Positions 36,635-44,237 of a stretch of 64,000 bases of DNA are shown here, piece after piece. Origin of the DNA: Jutongia huaianensis (lineage in GTDB: Bacteria; Bacillota; Clostridia; Lachnospirales; Lachnospiraceae); assembly GCF_014384985.1 (NCBI RefSeq), contig NZ_JACRSX010000016.1:1-64000 (forward strand). The letters run 5' to 3'. Below the pieces are notes generated by a model. That model was not told the DNA's origin. It searched no databases and worked only from the letters and a program-made list of their open reading frames with translations. Each line of letters begins with the position of its first letter. The first letter of the stretch is position 1. The position numbers and the translations under genes are program-made.

Positions 36635-37153
36635 TTACACTATCTTTACCTGACATGACCGCATGGTCGCCAGTGCCGTCTCGTGGCTCTCCGGTGTCAC
36701 CCCGGCACAGCAGCAGCTATCCACAGTTAATGGTGTCTCCGGAAGCCATGCCTTTGTTCCAAGTACATTGGATACCACACAGATATCTGTACACAGCCCC
36801 ACAAACTCGATCTCATCCGGATTCCATTTTGCCAGCTCCTCCATCAAACGGCGGCTTCCAAAGGTCGGCTTCTCGTATTTCTCTGCCTCCTTTGCCAGTT
36901 CGTCAATCTCATCCGCAAGCTCCCAGCCCCATGTTCCATGGATACAATGCTTTACCGGCAGATTTCGTCCTTCCTGTGTCTCCAGATAATTCTCCTCGTG
37001 GGTATCATATGTATATACTACCCTGTCTCCATTTTTCTGATACTCCTTGATCTTCGCTACGACTGCCGGCACGATCGCCTGTGCTTCCTTCGTGCCCAGA
37101 CTGCCGGAAATAAAATCGTTCTGCATATCCACTACAACTAACACCTTACCCAT
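36635..37153 (-). CDS. pncA: Nicotinamidase (isochorismatase-like cysteine hydrolase)
   Basis: 172 residues of the isochorismatase fold. The catalytic triad is visible as Asp in VVDMQNDFISG, Lys in NLPVKHCIHGTWG and Cys in GLCTDICVVSNVL; the cis-peptide and metal segments (YDTHEENY) are also present. It deamidates nicotinamide to nicotinate, the substrate of PncB encoded 108 bp downstream. Its start lies inside the end of nrtR (16-bp overlap). Confidence 0.94.
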   Translation of the reverse strand: MGKVLVVVDMQNDFISGSLGTKEAQAIVPAVVAKIKEYQKNGDRVVYTYDTHEENYLETQEGRNLPVKHCIHGTWGWELADEIDELAKEAEKYEKPTFGSRRLMEELAKWNPDEIEFVGLCTDICVVSNVLGTKAWLPETPLTVDSCCCAGVTPESHETALATMRSCQVKIV

Positions 37154-37926
37154 ACCTGATCACCTCTCTGTTTTGCTTTTCCAATATCCTTTTTGCGATA
37201 CATACACGCCGGGCGGTTCGAGCTTTTTGTCTCCTTTTCTTCGGTCTTTTCCAAACGGTCCACAATCCCCCTGCGGAAATTGGACTTGTGAAGCTTACGT
37301 CCCAGGATCGCCTCGTAAATCGACTGGAGCTGTGTCAATGTAAATTTCTCTCCCGCCAGTTCAAAAGCGATATCCGTGTACTCCACCTTGTTTCTCAGCC
37401 TCTGCAGTGCCGTCTTAATAACCTTCTCGTGGTCAAAGGCAATGCTCTCCTCTGTCAGTGTTACTCCCTTTGCCAGAAGAATCAGGCTGTCATCCTCCTG
37501 CGTCTTTATGGTAAACCATTTTACATTTGCCGCATCATCTCCTGCCACCGGATGAAGCTTATCCTTGGATACCAATGCCATATATGCCACAGAGATTACA
37601 CGCATCCTCGGATCTCTGTCCACATCTCCAAAGGTAAAGAGCTGCTCCATATAAATGTCCGACAGGCCGGTCTCCTCCTTCAGCTCCCTTGCAGCCGCCT
37701 CTTCCAAAGATTCATTCATTTCCACAAAGCCTCCAGGAAGTGCCCACTTTCCCAGATAAGGATGACCTCCTCTCTCGATCATCAACAGCTCCAGAGAATA
37801 ATCTCTCTCCGGATTAACTGTAAAGATCAGCATATCTACTGTAACGGCCGGCTTCTCGTAGCGGTCCGGATCATACTGCCTTAAAAATTCCGTCTCTGTC
37901 ATCCCGTTTTGATCCCGTGCGTCCAA
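37138..37926 (-). CDS. nrtR: NrtR-type Nudix regulator of NAD salvage
   Basis: 262 residues. Residues about 25-170 are a Nudix domain with an intact box, GFVEMNE followed by SLEEAAARELKEETGL, so ADP-ribose hydrolysis may be kept. Residues about 190-230 match the winged-helix C-domain of NrtR (FTLTQLQSIYEAILGRKLHK, then NFRRGIVDRL). NrtR represses NAD genes and is released by ADP-ribose. The overlap with pncA and the two inverted repeats at its promoter support autoregulation of nrtR-pncA-pncB. A Lys/Arg-rich 30-residue tail is extra. Confidence 0.9.
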   Translation of the reverse strand: MDARDQNGMTETEFLRQYDPDRYEKPAVTVDMLIFTVNPERDYSLELLMIERGGHPYLGKWALPGGFVEMNESLEEAAARELKEETGLSDIYMEQLFTFGDVDRDPRMRVISVAYMALVSKDKLHPVAGDDAANVKWFTIKTQEDDSLILLAKGVTLTEESIAFDHEKVIKTALQRLRNKVEYTDIAFELAGEKFTLTQLQSIYEAILGRKLHKSNFRRGIVDRLEKTEEKETKSSNRPACMYRKKDIGKAKQRGDQVWVRC

Positions 37927-37951
37927 TTATATTCTCTCCTTCCTTTTCGCT

Positions 37952-37968
37952 ATACTCATTTTGAGAAT
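37952..37968. promoter_or_regulatory. Candidate NrtR operator, site 2
   Basis: ATACTC-N5-GAGAAT, an inverted repeat centred 35 bp from site 1, lies downstream of the -10 box in the untranslated leader, where a bound repressor would block transcription. Confidence 0.5.
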
Positions 37969-37983
37969 TGTTTCATAGGCAAT

Positions 37984-38011
37984 ATTATACTCTTTTGGAG
38001 TATTATGTCAA
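37984..38011 (-). promoter_or_regulatory. Promoter of nrtR-pncA-pncB
   Basis: On the minus strand a consensus TTGACA (38011-38006) and a consensus TATAAT (37989-37984) are 16 bp apart, about 58 bp before the nrtR start codon. Confidence 0.8.
37987..38003. promoter_or_regulatory. Candidate NrtR operator, site 1
   Basis: ATACTC-N5-GAGTAT is a perfect 6+6 inverted repeat between the -35 and -10 boxes of the nrtR promoter, overlapping the -10. A second copy lies 35 bp downstream. Confidence 0.6.
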
Positions 38012-38025
38012 GTCTTTTTTATACT

Positions 38026-38076
38026 AACAGCCCCGGGTTGGAATGACATATTTTGTCATTCCAACCCGGGGCTGTT
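38026..38076. repeat. 23-bp perfect hairpin between ldh and nrtR promoter
   Basis: Arms AACAGCCCCGGG... (38026-38048) and ...CCCGGGGCTGTT (38054-38076) are exact inverse copies around TATTT. It may end ldh transcription, but the minus strand is followed by an A run, not a U run; the T run lies on the plus strand upstream. Confidence 0.85.
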
Positions 38077-38111
38077 GATCATTTTATAAAATTCTATCGT
38101 CGTCTGCTCCT

Positions 38112-39050
38112 TTACATACACTCATCCAGCACGTTTCCCAGCACACGGATCGACTCCTGAAGCTGCTCCTCTTCCTTTTCATCCAGTTCAATCTGAATGA
38201 TCTGCTCCAGTCCCTGACTTCCCACGATCGCCGGCAGACTCAGTGCCATATCACTGGCTCCATACTGCCCTTCCACAACACCGGATACCGTCAGAATCGA
38301 ATGTTCATTCCGCATAATACACTCACAGATACGCCTCACTGCCATTGCCACGCCAAAGTATGTGGCCTTTTTACTCTCGATGATCTTATACGCACTGTCC
38401 TTCACCTGATCATAGATCCGTTCCGTGTCTTCATGATATTCGTCCGGCTGGCACATATCATAAAAATCCTTCAGATCAATTCCCGACACATTGGCGCTGC
38501 TAAATACCGCGAGCTCACTGTCTCCATGCTCTCCGATAATAAACGCATGGACGCTTCTTGCATCCACCCCCAGCTCATTTCCCAGCATACATTTCAGCCG
38601 CGCCGTGTCAAGCACTGTGCCGGAGCCCATTACCCGATGCCTTGGCAATCCGGAGAATTTCCACGCCGCATAGGTAAGAATGTCCACCGGATTTGACACA
38701 ACCAAAAGGATACCTTCCACCTTCCTTGCTGCGATCTCCCCCATGATCTGACGGTAAATCTCGATATTTTTGTGAACCAGATCCAGCCTCGACTCCTCCG
38801 GCTTCTGATTACATCCCGCAGTGACAATGATAATGGCACTGTCTGCAATATCATCATAATCACCTGCATGAATATGGATCGGCATGGCAAACGGCATACC
38901 GTGCATAATATCCATTGCCTCTCCCTCTGCCTTTTTCCGGTCCACATCAAGCAGTACCATCTCCGAAAACAGACCTCTCTGCATAATGGAAAATGCCGTC
39001 GCTGCTCCCACATATCCACATCCGATAATTGCGACTTTTCTATTATTCAT
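38112..39050 (-). CDS. ldh: L-lactate dehydrogenase
   Basis: 312 residues, normal for LDH. NAD-binding GCGYVGAA lies near the N-terminus with Asp in LLDVD setting NAD preference. The substrate loop is CNQKPEESRLDLV, with Gln (lactate type, not the Arg of malate dehydrogenase) and catalytic Arg; GTVLDTARLK and the catalytic His in IIGEHGDSEL follow. It reduces pyruvate to L-lactate to regenerate NAD in fermentation. It is monocistronic, leftward, just upstream of the NAD salvage operon. Confidence 0.94.
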   Translation of the reverse strand: MNNRKVAIIGCGYVGAATAFSIMQRGLFSEMVLLDVDRKKAEGEAMDIMHGMPFAMPIHIHAGDYDDIADSAIIIVTAGCNQKPEESRLDLVHKNIEIYRQIMGEIAARKVEGILLVVSNPVDILTYAAWKFSGLPRHRVMGSGTVLDTARLKCMLGNELGVDARSVHAFIIGEHGDSELAVFSSANVSGIDLKDFYDMCQPDEYHEDTERIYDQVKDSAYKIIESKKATYFGVAMAVRRICECIMRNEHSILTVSGVVEGQYGASDMALSLPAIVGSQGLEQIIQIELDEKEEEQLQESIRVLGNVLDECM

Positions 39051-39108
39051 ATTTCTAACCAGCCCTTTCTATCTGTCCACAAAATAGTACAGACATACAT
39101 TTTAATCC

Positions 39109-39131
39109 CGGCAGCTTCAAAATCTGCCGGA
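39109..39131. repeat. Hairpin in the ldh upstream region
   Basis: CCGGCAG and CTGCCGG pair around a 9-base loop about 60 bp before the ldh start. It could lie in the 5' leader; no known riboswitch pattern was recognised in 39051-39196. Confidence 0.4.
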
Positions 39132-39196
39132 CACTTCAAAGCAAGATTATTATTTCCCGAAATATAAATAATATGATTGTTTCTTTTAAATCAAAA

Positions 39197-39236
39197 AAAC
39201 AATCAGAAATATTTTAAAAATACTTCCGATTGTTTT
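39197..39236 (-). terminator. Terminator of the zinc-ribbon protein gene
   Basis: A stem of about 18 bp with two mismatches (AAACAATCaGAAaTATTT on the plus strand against its inverse at 39217-39234) is followed on the minus strand by TTTTTTT. It lies 63 bp after the stop at 39299. Confidence 0.8.
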
Positions 39237-39298
39237 CTGTGCAAGATATTATGATGCAAGGATCAAGCCAAACGTCCGGTTTCACCTATGCCGTCTTA

Positions 39299-39646
39299 CT
39301 ACTCTATCCTTGCACCGCATTTGCTGCAGAATGCTGCCCCATCAGGAATCACAGCGCCACACTGAGGACAACTGCTGCCACCCTGAATCCGCACCACCTC
39401 GTCCTTAAGGTCTGCGATCTCATTCAAAAGTGTGCTGATATTTGCCATCTGCTCATCTGCCACTTCGCCTTCCTTGTGCATATCATAGTAGCGTTTTCCC
39501 AGAGCTATATACTCTTTATTTAACGCATCCTCTTTGGACTTAATATCCAGCTTCAGTTTTGCCACTCCGGATACTTCCTTTGCCTTCTGGCTTACATCTC
39601 TGCCTGCTGTCGTCAGAGTCTCCTTCATACTGTCAAAAAATGCCAT
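39299..39646 (-). CDS. Small coiled-coil/zinc-ribbon protein
   Basis: 115 residues from the ATG at 39646, preceded by AGGAGGTAATGATT; the longer upstream frame is not supported. Residues 1-85 are helical (MAFFDSMKETLTTAGRDVSQ, LNKEYIALGKRYYDMHKEGE). Residues 90-113 are a zinc ribbon CPQCGAVIPDGAAFCSKCGA. Proteins of this layout are common in Lachnospiraceae and of unknown function. Confidence 0.85.
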   Translation of the reverse strand: MAFFDSMKETLTTAGRDVSQKAKEVSGVAKLKLDIKSKEDALNKEYIALGKRYYDMHKEGEVADEQMANISTLLNEIADLKDEVVRIQGGSSCPQCGAVIPDGAAFCSKCGARIE

Positions 39647-39794
39647 AATCATTACCTCCTGTAATCCTGTGAAAAATGCTTCCGGCATCTCCGGAAGCAT
39701 TTCAAACCAATACATTTCTGCTAAACATCTATTATTATATACAAATATTCAAAAAAATCAATGTTCCATTTATACAAGGAAGGCTTCTGTGGTT

Positions 39795-40244
39795 CTAGCC
39801 CATAATTAACCCACGATGCTCCACAGAGGTAGAGAATACGATCAATGTGTTGGTTCTGCCATACTCCTGCAGCTCCCCAATAAACTGATCCAGCTCCGCC
39901 GTGCTGTGAAACAGCACCTCCAAAAGCATAGAATAGTCTCCTGTGACACAGTTACATTCCACCACATTTTTACATTCTTTAATAAACGGATAAAACTGCT
40001 TCTTATCCTGTGGCGTCACCTCCAGATTGATAAACGCTTTAATATGATATCCCATTACCTGAGGATTGATCTGTGCATGAAAACCTTCGATGTATCCTTT
40101 CTTCATCAGTGTATCAATACGGGCAGAGACAGCAGGCGATGACAGATATACTCTCTCGGCGATCTCCTTCAACGGTACCCTGGCATTTTTCTGCAGCATT
40201 TTTAAAATTTCGTAATCAATATGGTCTAATTCATTTCTTTTCAT
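39795..40244 (-). CDS. Lrp/AsnC family transcriptional regulator
   Basis: 149 residues. Residues 5-60 are the HTH domain (LDHIDYEILKMLQKNARVPL, then IAERVYLSSPAVSARIDTLM), and residues 65-145 the RAM ligand-binding domain (GYHIKAFINLEVTPQDKKQF, CVTGDYSMLLEVLFHSTAEL). Such regulators bind amino acids and act as dimers or octamers. It stands alone, leftward; the target is unknown. Confidence 0.92.
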   Translation of the reverse strand: MKRNELDHIDYEILKMLQKNARVPLKEIAERVYLSSPAVSARIDTLMKKGYIEGFHAQINPQVMGYHIKAFINLEVTPQDKKQFYPFIKECKNVVECNCVTGDYSMLLEVLFHSTAELDQFIGELQEYGRTNTLIVFSTSVEHRGLIMG

Positions 40245-40333
40245 TTCGTAAACCTCCCATCCTGTTCAGTCCGGCATTTTGTACTTTACTTATTTTGGTA
40301 CTTTACTTTATTTTTTTGTGTATAAATGCACAA

Positions 40334-40364
40334 AACGGCATAGTTTTTATAAAACTACGCCGTT
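40334..40364 (-). terminator. Terminator of the NlpC/P60 gene
   Basis: AACGGCaTAGTTTT and its inverse ending GCCGTT form a 13-14 bp stem with one mismatch. Reading leftward it is followed by TTTGTGC. It lies 44 bp after the stop at 40408. Confidence 0.75.
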
Positions 40365-40407
40365 GTATAAATAAAATATAGCATATTCTGTTAATTTTGT
40401 CAATTCA

Positions 40408-41814
40408 TCAGCCAACGATACGTCTTGCACATGCCGGCTGGTTGTAATACATACTGGATGTAGTAATACCTGTACGTGCTGACTGTGCGTGTACAACACG
40501 TCCACCGCCAATGTACATTGCAACGTGGCCAATACTGCTGCCGTGCTTGTAGAAGATCAGATCTCCCGGCTGTACACTGGAAAGACTTACGCTGCGTCCA
40601 CATCCTGCCTGTGATGCTGAGGAATGTGGGAGACTATAACCATACTGGGCATATATTGTCATAGTAAAACCAGAACAATCTGCACCACCTGTCAGGCTGG
40701 TACCACCCCATCTATATGGGTTTCCTACGAATTTCTGTGCATAGCTTGCAATATCAGATCCGGTAGATCCACTTGCAGATGCTGTATATCCGGAACGGCT
40801 GGAACTACTTGAACTGCTGCTGGAGCTTCTCCGTGAGCTTGAACTGCTGTATGATCTGCTGCTGGAACTACTTCCATAGCTGCTTCTGGAAGAGGAGCTG
40901 CTGGAAGAGGAGCTGCTGGAAGAAGAACTGCTGGAAGCACGGGATGCTGCAAGTGCTGCAAGTCTCTGTCTCTCTGCTCTCTTGGCTGCAAGCTTTCTGC
41001 GATGCTCTGCCTTAATCTCTGCCATAGACTTTGCATGCTTAAATCTTACATGAAGTGTTACATATTCTTTACGAACATATCCTTTGGTATCACCATCAAT
41101 CTCAATCTTGTACCAGTGATCGGTAGACTTCAATACATCGTAATTCTCCTCGATCGGAATCTGTGTCAGGATCTTTGATTTGATGTCTGCTTTCTTACGA
41201 ACATTCAATGTGACTACTGTAGTCTTAACACGAACATATTTCTGACCGTATTTGCCGATCATCTTCTTGGCATTGTCTCCAATCGCCAGATAACTTTTCT
41301 TAATATATCCTGTTACATTGCCGGAACGGATCTTTGCCCAGCCATTCTTTACCTTTAATACATCAGCCGAGCAGCCCTTATAAAGTCTGCCGACAATCTT
41401 GCTGTGTGTGTTTGGCTTTCTGCGGACATGAACATAGTCACTGGCTGTAGAAATCGCCTTCACATCCATATCTGTGATCAGCCCCTTGTCCACACGCTTT
41501 GGTGAATCGTCCTTCTTTGGAGCTTTCTTTACCTCCTTCGCCGGCTCTGCCGTTACTTCCGCTGTGGTCTCCGGTGTAGCAGATACGGATGACTCCGTTG
41601 CTGTCTGTGCCGGCTGGGACACAGATGAATTTATGATCGAATCCTTATTGTTAGATGAAAACTTATCCAGCGAAAGTGAAATGCCTGCCATATTTAATTC
41701 ACGACAGATATTCGCTGCTGTAGGAACGACAAATGTTACTGCAAAACCAGCAACCAGTGTCGCCGTAAGACCTAAACAAACCGCTTTCCTTTTCAATCTT
41801 CTCGACTTTAACAT
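40408..41814 (-). CDS. Secreted SH3/NlpC-P60 cell-wall hydrolase
   Basis: 468 residues with an N-terminal signal/anchor segment (AVCLGLTATLVAGFAVTFVV), a Thr/Pro/Ala linker, two bacterial SH3 domains (about 115-180 and 195-258; YVHVRRKPNTHSKIVGRLYK and LNVRKKADIKSKILTQIPI), an Arg/Ala helix, a polyserine stretch of about 60 residues, and a C-terminal NlpC/P60 domain. Its catalytic Cys is in GGADCSGFT and the His residues are in GHVAMYIG and VVHAQS. It should cut peptidoglycan stem peptides. A strong promoter lies 100 bp upstream, with a small hairpin in the leader. Confidence 0.93.
   Translation of the reverse strand: MLKSRRLKRKAVCLGLTATLVAGFAVTFVVPTAANICRELNMAGISLSLDKFSSNNKDSIINSSVSQPAQTATESSVSATPETTAEVTAEPAKEVKKAPKKDDSPKRVDKGLITDMDVKAISTASDYVHVRRKPNTHSKIVGRLYKGCSADVLKVKNGWAKIRSGNVTGYIKKSYLAIGDNAKKMIGKYGQKYVRVKTTVVTLNVRKKADIKSKILTQIPIEENYDVLKSTDHWYKIEIDGDTKGYVRKEYVTLHVRFKHAKSMAEIKAEHRRKLAAKRAERQRLAALAASRASSSSSSSSSSSSSSSSRSSYGSSSSSRSYSSSSSRRSSSSSSSSSSRSGYTASASGSTGSDIASYAQKFVGNPYRWGGTSLTGGADCSGFTMTIYAQYGYSLPHSSASQAGCGRSVSLSSVQPGDLIFYKHGSSIGHVAMYIGGGRVVHAQSARTGITTSSMYYNQPACARRIVG
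40800..40950 (-). repeat. Serine-codon low-complexity tract
   Basis: Runs of AGC/AGT/TCC serine codons encode the polyserine linker between the SH3 and NlpC/P60 domains. It is prone to slippage and length variation. Confidence 0.75.
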
Positions 41815-41926
41815 ACCAAAAATCCTTTCTGTAAATCGTACTTCTCAATAATTTCTATGTTTTCCTTATTCTGTATAAAGTTTTGTGTCTGATAAATTAT
41901 TACATAATTGTTACACGTTATTAACA

Positions 41927-41955
41927 ATTATAGTAACACTGCTCTAATTTGTCAA
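41927..41955 (-). promoter_or_regulatory. Promoter of the NlpC/P60 gene
   Basis: On the minus strand TTGACA (41955-41950) and TATAAT (41932-41927) are 17 bp apart, an ideal sigma-A promoter. It leaves a leader of about 105 nt with an ATTGTTA/TAACAAT hairpin. The remainder of 41815-42134 holds only this and the terminator at 42021-42053. Confidence 0.85.
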
Positions 41956-42020
41956 CCAGCATTTTGTGAAAATTTTAAGAAATTATTACATATTTCTGTG
42001 CACATTAACTGGAAAAAGCA

Positions 42021-42053
42021 AAAAAGCTCTGCCTCCGCAAGAGACAAAGCTTT
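42021..42053 (-). terminator. Terminator of the solute-binding protein gene
   Basis: On the minus strand AAAGCTTTGTCTC and GAGGCAGAGCTTT form an interrupted stem followed by TTTTGCTTTTT, 82 bp after the stop at 42135. Confidence 0.7.
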
Positions 42054-42134
42054 CTACCTATGTAGATATTTTACCATATATTTCCAAATTTACAATTTGT
42101 TCTACCCTTGTGGTCATATATGTCCACTGTTTCG

Positions 42135-42902
42135 TTACTTACGCACAACGACTACCTGCGTGGCTTTCATATAAGGCTCTGTAAAATCTACACTTTTCTT
42201 CCTTTCGTCGGTAATGGTCATCGCAGCCACACCCACGTCTGCCATCTTCCTCTCAACATTTGCGACAACAGAATCAAAGGCGGTATCCGTAATTTCCAGC
42301 CTGCGGCCCAGTTTGTCACAGACCGCCTTCATAATATCCACATCAATGCCGACAATATCACCGGAATCCAGTTTGCTTTCATATGGTGGAAACTCCGCAT
42401 TTGTTACCATGACCAGCTCTTTCCGGCCGGACTTCTTTTTGCCGGTCTCATATGCCGTCTGCGTTTCTCCATCCTGAAGCCATGCCTTTACAATCTTACC
42501 GAGTGTTCCATCATCCTTCAACTCCTGCAGCGCCTGATCGATCTGCCCTAAAAGCTCCCGCTCGTCCTTATTGACAGCAATGCCGTATTCTTCCTCCGCA
42601 TATGGTTCGGATAAAATTTCCACATCATCAAACCGCTCTGCAAAAACCTTTGCCGGGGCATCGTCGATCATTACCGCATCCACAACACCCTTTCGCAATG
42701 CTTTTACTGCATCAAGACCTTTGTTAAATCTTTTTATTTGTGCCCCTTCGATGTCACTCACATAAATATCGCCTGTTGTTTTCATCTGTACGCCAATGGA
42801 TTTATTTTTGAGATCATCCAAAGAATGTACTGTATTTTTCTTTTTTCCACAGCCTCCTAATATCAATACGCATACCATCAGCAGCATAATTACTTTTTTC
42901 AT
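42135..42902 (-). CDS. Circularly permuted amino-acid-binding lipoprotein (SBP_bac_3)
   Basis: 255 residues from the ATG at 42902 (GGAG six bases ahead). A lipoprotein signal ends LGGC (Cys18). The two halves of a family 3 solute-binding domain are in swapped order. Residues 27-142 (SLDDLKNKSIGVQ...YAEEEYGIAV...GTLGKIVKAWL) are what is normally the C-terminal half. After a linker of about 18 residues, 161-255 (KELVMVTNAEFPPYE...DIVGIDVDIMKAVCDKLG...FTEPYMKATQVVVV) is what is normally the N-terminal half. All expected blocks are present, so the protein may fold and bind a polar amino acid outside the cell. No ABC permease is nearby; the gene follows a membrane GGDEF gene by 31 bp. Confidence 0.88.
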   Translation of the reverse strand: MKKVIMLLMVCVLILGGCGKKKNTVHSLDDLKNKSIGVQMKTTGDIYVSDIEGAQIKRFNKGLDAVKALRKGVVDAVMIDDAPAKVFAERFDDVEILSEPYAEEEYGIAVNKDERELLGQIDQALQELKDDGTLGKIVKAWLQDGETQTAYETGKKKSGRKELVMVTNAEFPPYESKLDSGDIVGIDVDIMKAVCDKLGRRLEITDTAFDSVVANVERKMADVGVAAMTITDERKKSVDFTEPYMKATQVVVVRK

Positions 42903-42933
42903 ACAGATCTCCATTCCTTTCTCAGCCCGCTGA

Positions 42934-44184
42934 CTATATTACAATCTGGTCTCTTCCACCATTTTTGCCTACATACAGCTTCTCATCCGCTCTCTTGACA
43001 ACCTTTTCATAAGACTCTGCCGGTGTGCTTTCCGTGACACCAAAGGTCATAGTAACCTGTATATCCGTACCACCATAATTTACTACCAGATCCCGGATAC
43101 TTTGCTGCAAAGCTTCTACCCGTTCCCTTGCTTCGGTCAGATCCAGGCAATAGATTGCCAGAAACTCCTCGCCGCCCCAACGGCTGGCAAAACCTTCTTC
43201 TCCGACGCTGTTCCTGATAGCTGCGGATACCTCGATCAAAACCTGATCTCCTGCTGCGTGGCCAAATGTGTCATTGATCCGCTTAAAAAAGTCAATATCA
43301 CACATTACCGCCGTATATACTGCTTTTTGTTCTACCAGAGCCGCCATCATATGGTTGCCGCTCCGCCGGTTATACAAAGAAGTGAGGGCATCCATTTCCA
43401 CAAGCTTCTGTAGATTGCTTCTCATCTTATCTGCATAAATACCAATATCTCCAAGTTCATCCTTTCGCTTACGGATCCTCTCATCCAGTATTTCTCCCAG
43501 AGTTCCCTCTGAGATCGTCTGAAGAAAATGATTTATGGAGTTAATATCTGTAAGAACTCCTGCAGAATACCTACGGGTACACAGAACTGCCACAAAAACT
43601 GCCACGACAGAAAATCCCAAAAACCATGACAGGATCCGTAAAATCTTATGATACACGGTACTTCTCCTTTTGCCGGCAAAGACCATCCCCACAACAGAGT
43701 TGTCATCATTTTTTAGTGCCTTATAATACCCTATATATTTAGTCCCATTAACTCCCACTTTATCCGAGAAATAATCCTGTCCTGTAGCAAGCACCACATC
43801 ACCAACTGTCTGCTCCGCTTTTGTACCTGCTGCCGATATCCCATCCTCATCCTCCACCGTCGTGATCACACGGGTGTCACCCCAGAAAATGGTAGTGTCA
43901 ATATGAGACTTTTCCCGCACCCTGTAGAGCATAGTGGAATCTGTGATGTTTAAATCTCCTTTCAGTAATCGCCCATCCTCATACTTATAATCGCCTCTGA
44001 CGGTGAGATCCAGACATTCCACCATCATATTGGTGGTGGCTGCCAGCTCATCCCGGATACTCTGACAGTAGAAGTGATAAAACATCATCGCTCCAAAGAG
44101 CAATACAAATATTGACAGGATCACTGTGGGAAGGGTCACCATTAAAATCAGACTATGCCTGATTCCTCGTCTGGCTTTTCCCAT
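42934..44184 (-). CDS. Membrane Cache-HAMP-GGDEF diguanylate cyclase
   Basis: 416 residues: membrane helix at 12-35, an extracellular single-Cache domain at about 40-175 (MLYRVREKSHIDTTIFWGDTR, KYIGYYKALKNDDNSVVGM), a second helix (WFLGFSVVAVFVAVLC), a HAMP-like linker, and a GGDEF domain from about 255 (MDALTSLYNRRSGNHM, AVMCDIDFFKRINDTFGHAAG, RWGGEEF). It should make cyclic di-GMP in answer to an outside ligand. The gene for a permuted binding lipoprotein follows by 31 bp; that protein might present ligand to the Cache domain. Confidence 0.92.
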   Translation of the reverse strand: MGKARRGIRHSLILMVTLPTVILSIFVLLFGAMMFYHFYCQSIRDELAATTNMMVECLDLTVRGDYKYEDGRLLKGDLNITDSTMLYRVREKSHIDTTIFWGDTRVITTVEDEDGISAAGTKAEQTVGDVVLATGQDYFSDKVGVNGTKYIGYYKALKNDDNSVVGMVFAGKRRSTVYHKILRILSWFLGFSVVAVFVAVLCTRRYSAGVLTDINSINHFLQTISEGTLGEILDERIRKRKDELGDIGIYADKMRSNLQKLVEMDALTSLYNRRSGNHMMAALVEQKAVYTAVMCDIDFFKRINDTFGHAAGDQVLIEVSAAIRNSVGEEGFASRWGGEEFLAIYCLDLTEARERVEALQQSIRDLVVNYGGTDIQVTMTFGVTESTPAESYEKVVKRADEKLYVGKNGGRDQIVI

Positions 44185-44237
44185 GCACTCCCCCCTTTCA
44201 TACCTTCTAACAACCTTTCAGATACCTGATTCGGTCA

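Noticed and set aside
39051-39190. Rex operator ahead of ldh
   Set aside because: ATTATTT...GAAATAAT is present, but it does not match the TTGTTAA-N4-TTAACAA Rex pattern.
41815-41950. c-di-AMP (ydaO) riboswitch ahead of the NlpC/P60 gene
   Set aside because: Such genes often have one, but the leader of about 105 nt is too short and lacks the expected paired elements; only one simple hairpin is visible.
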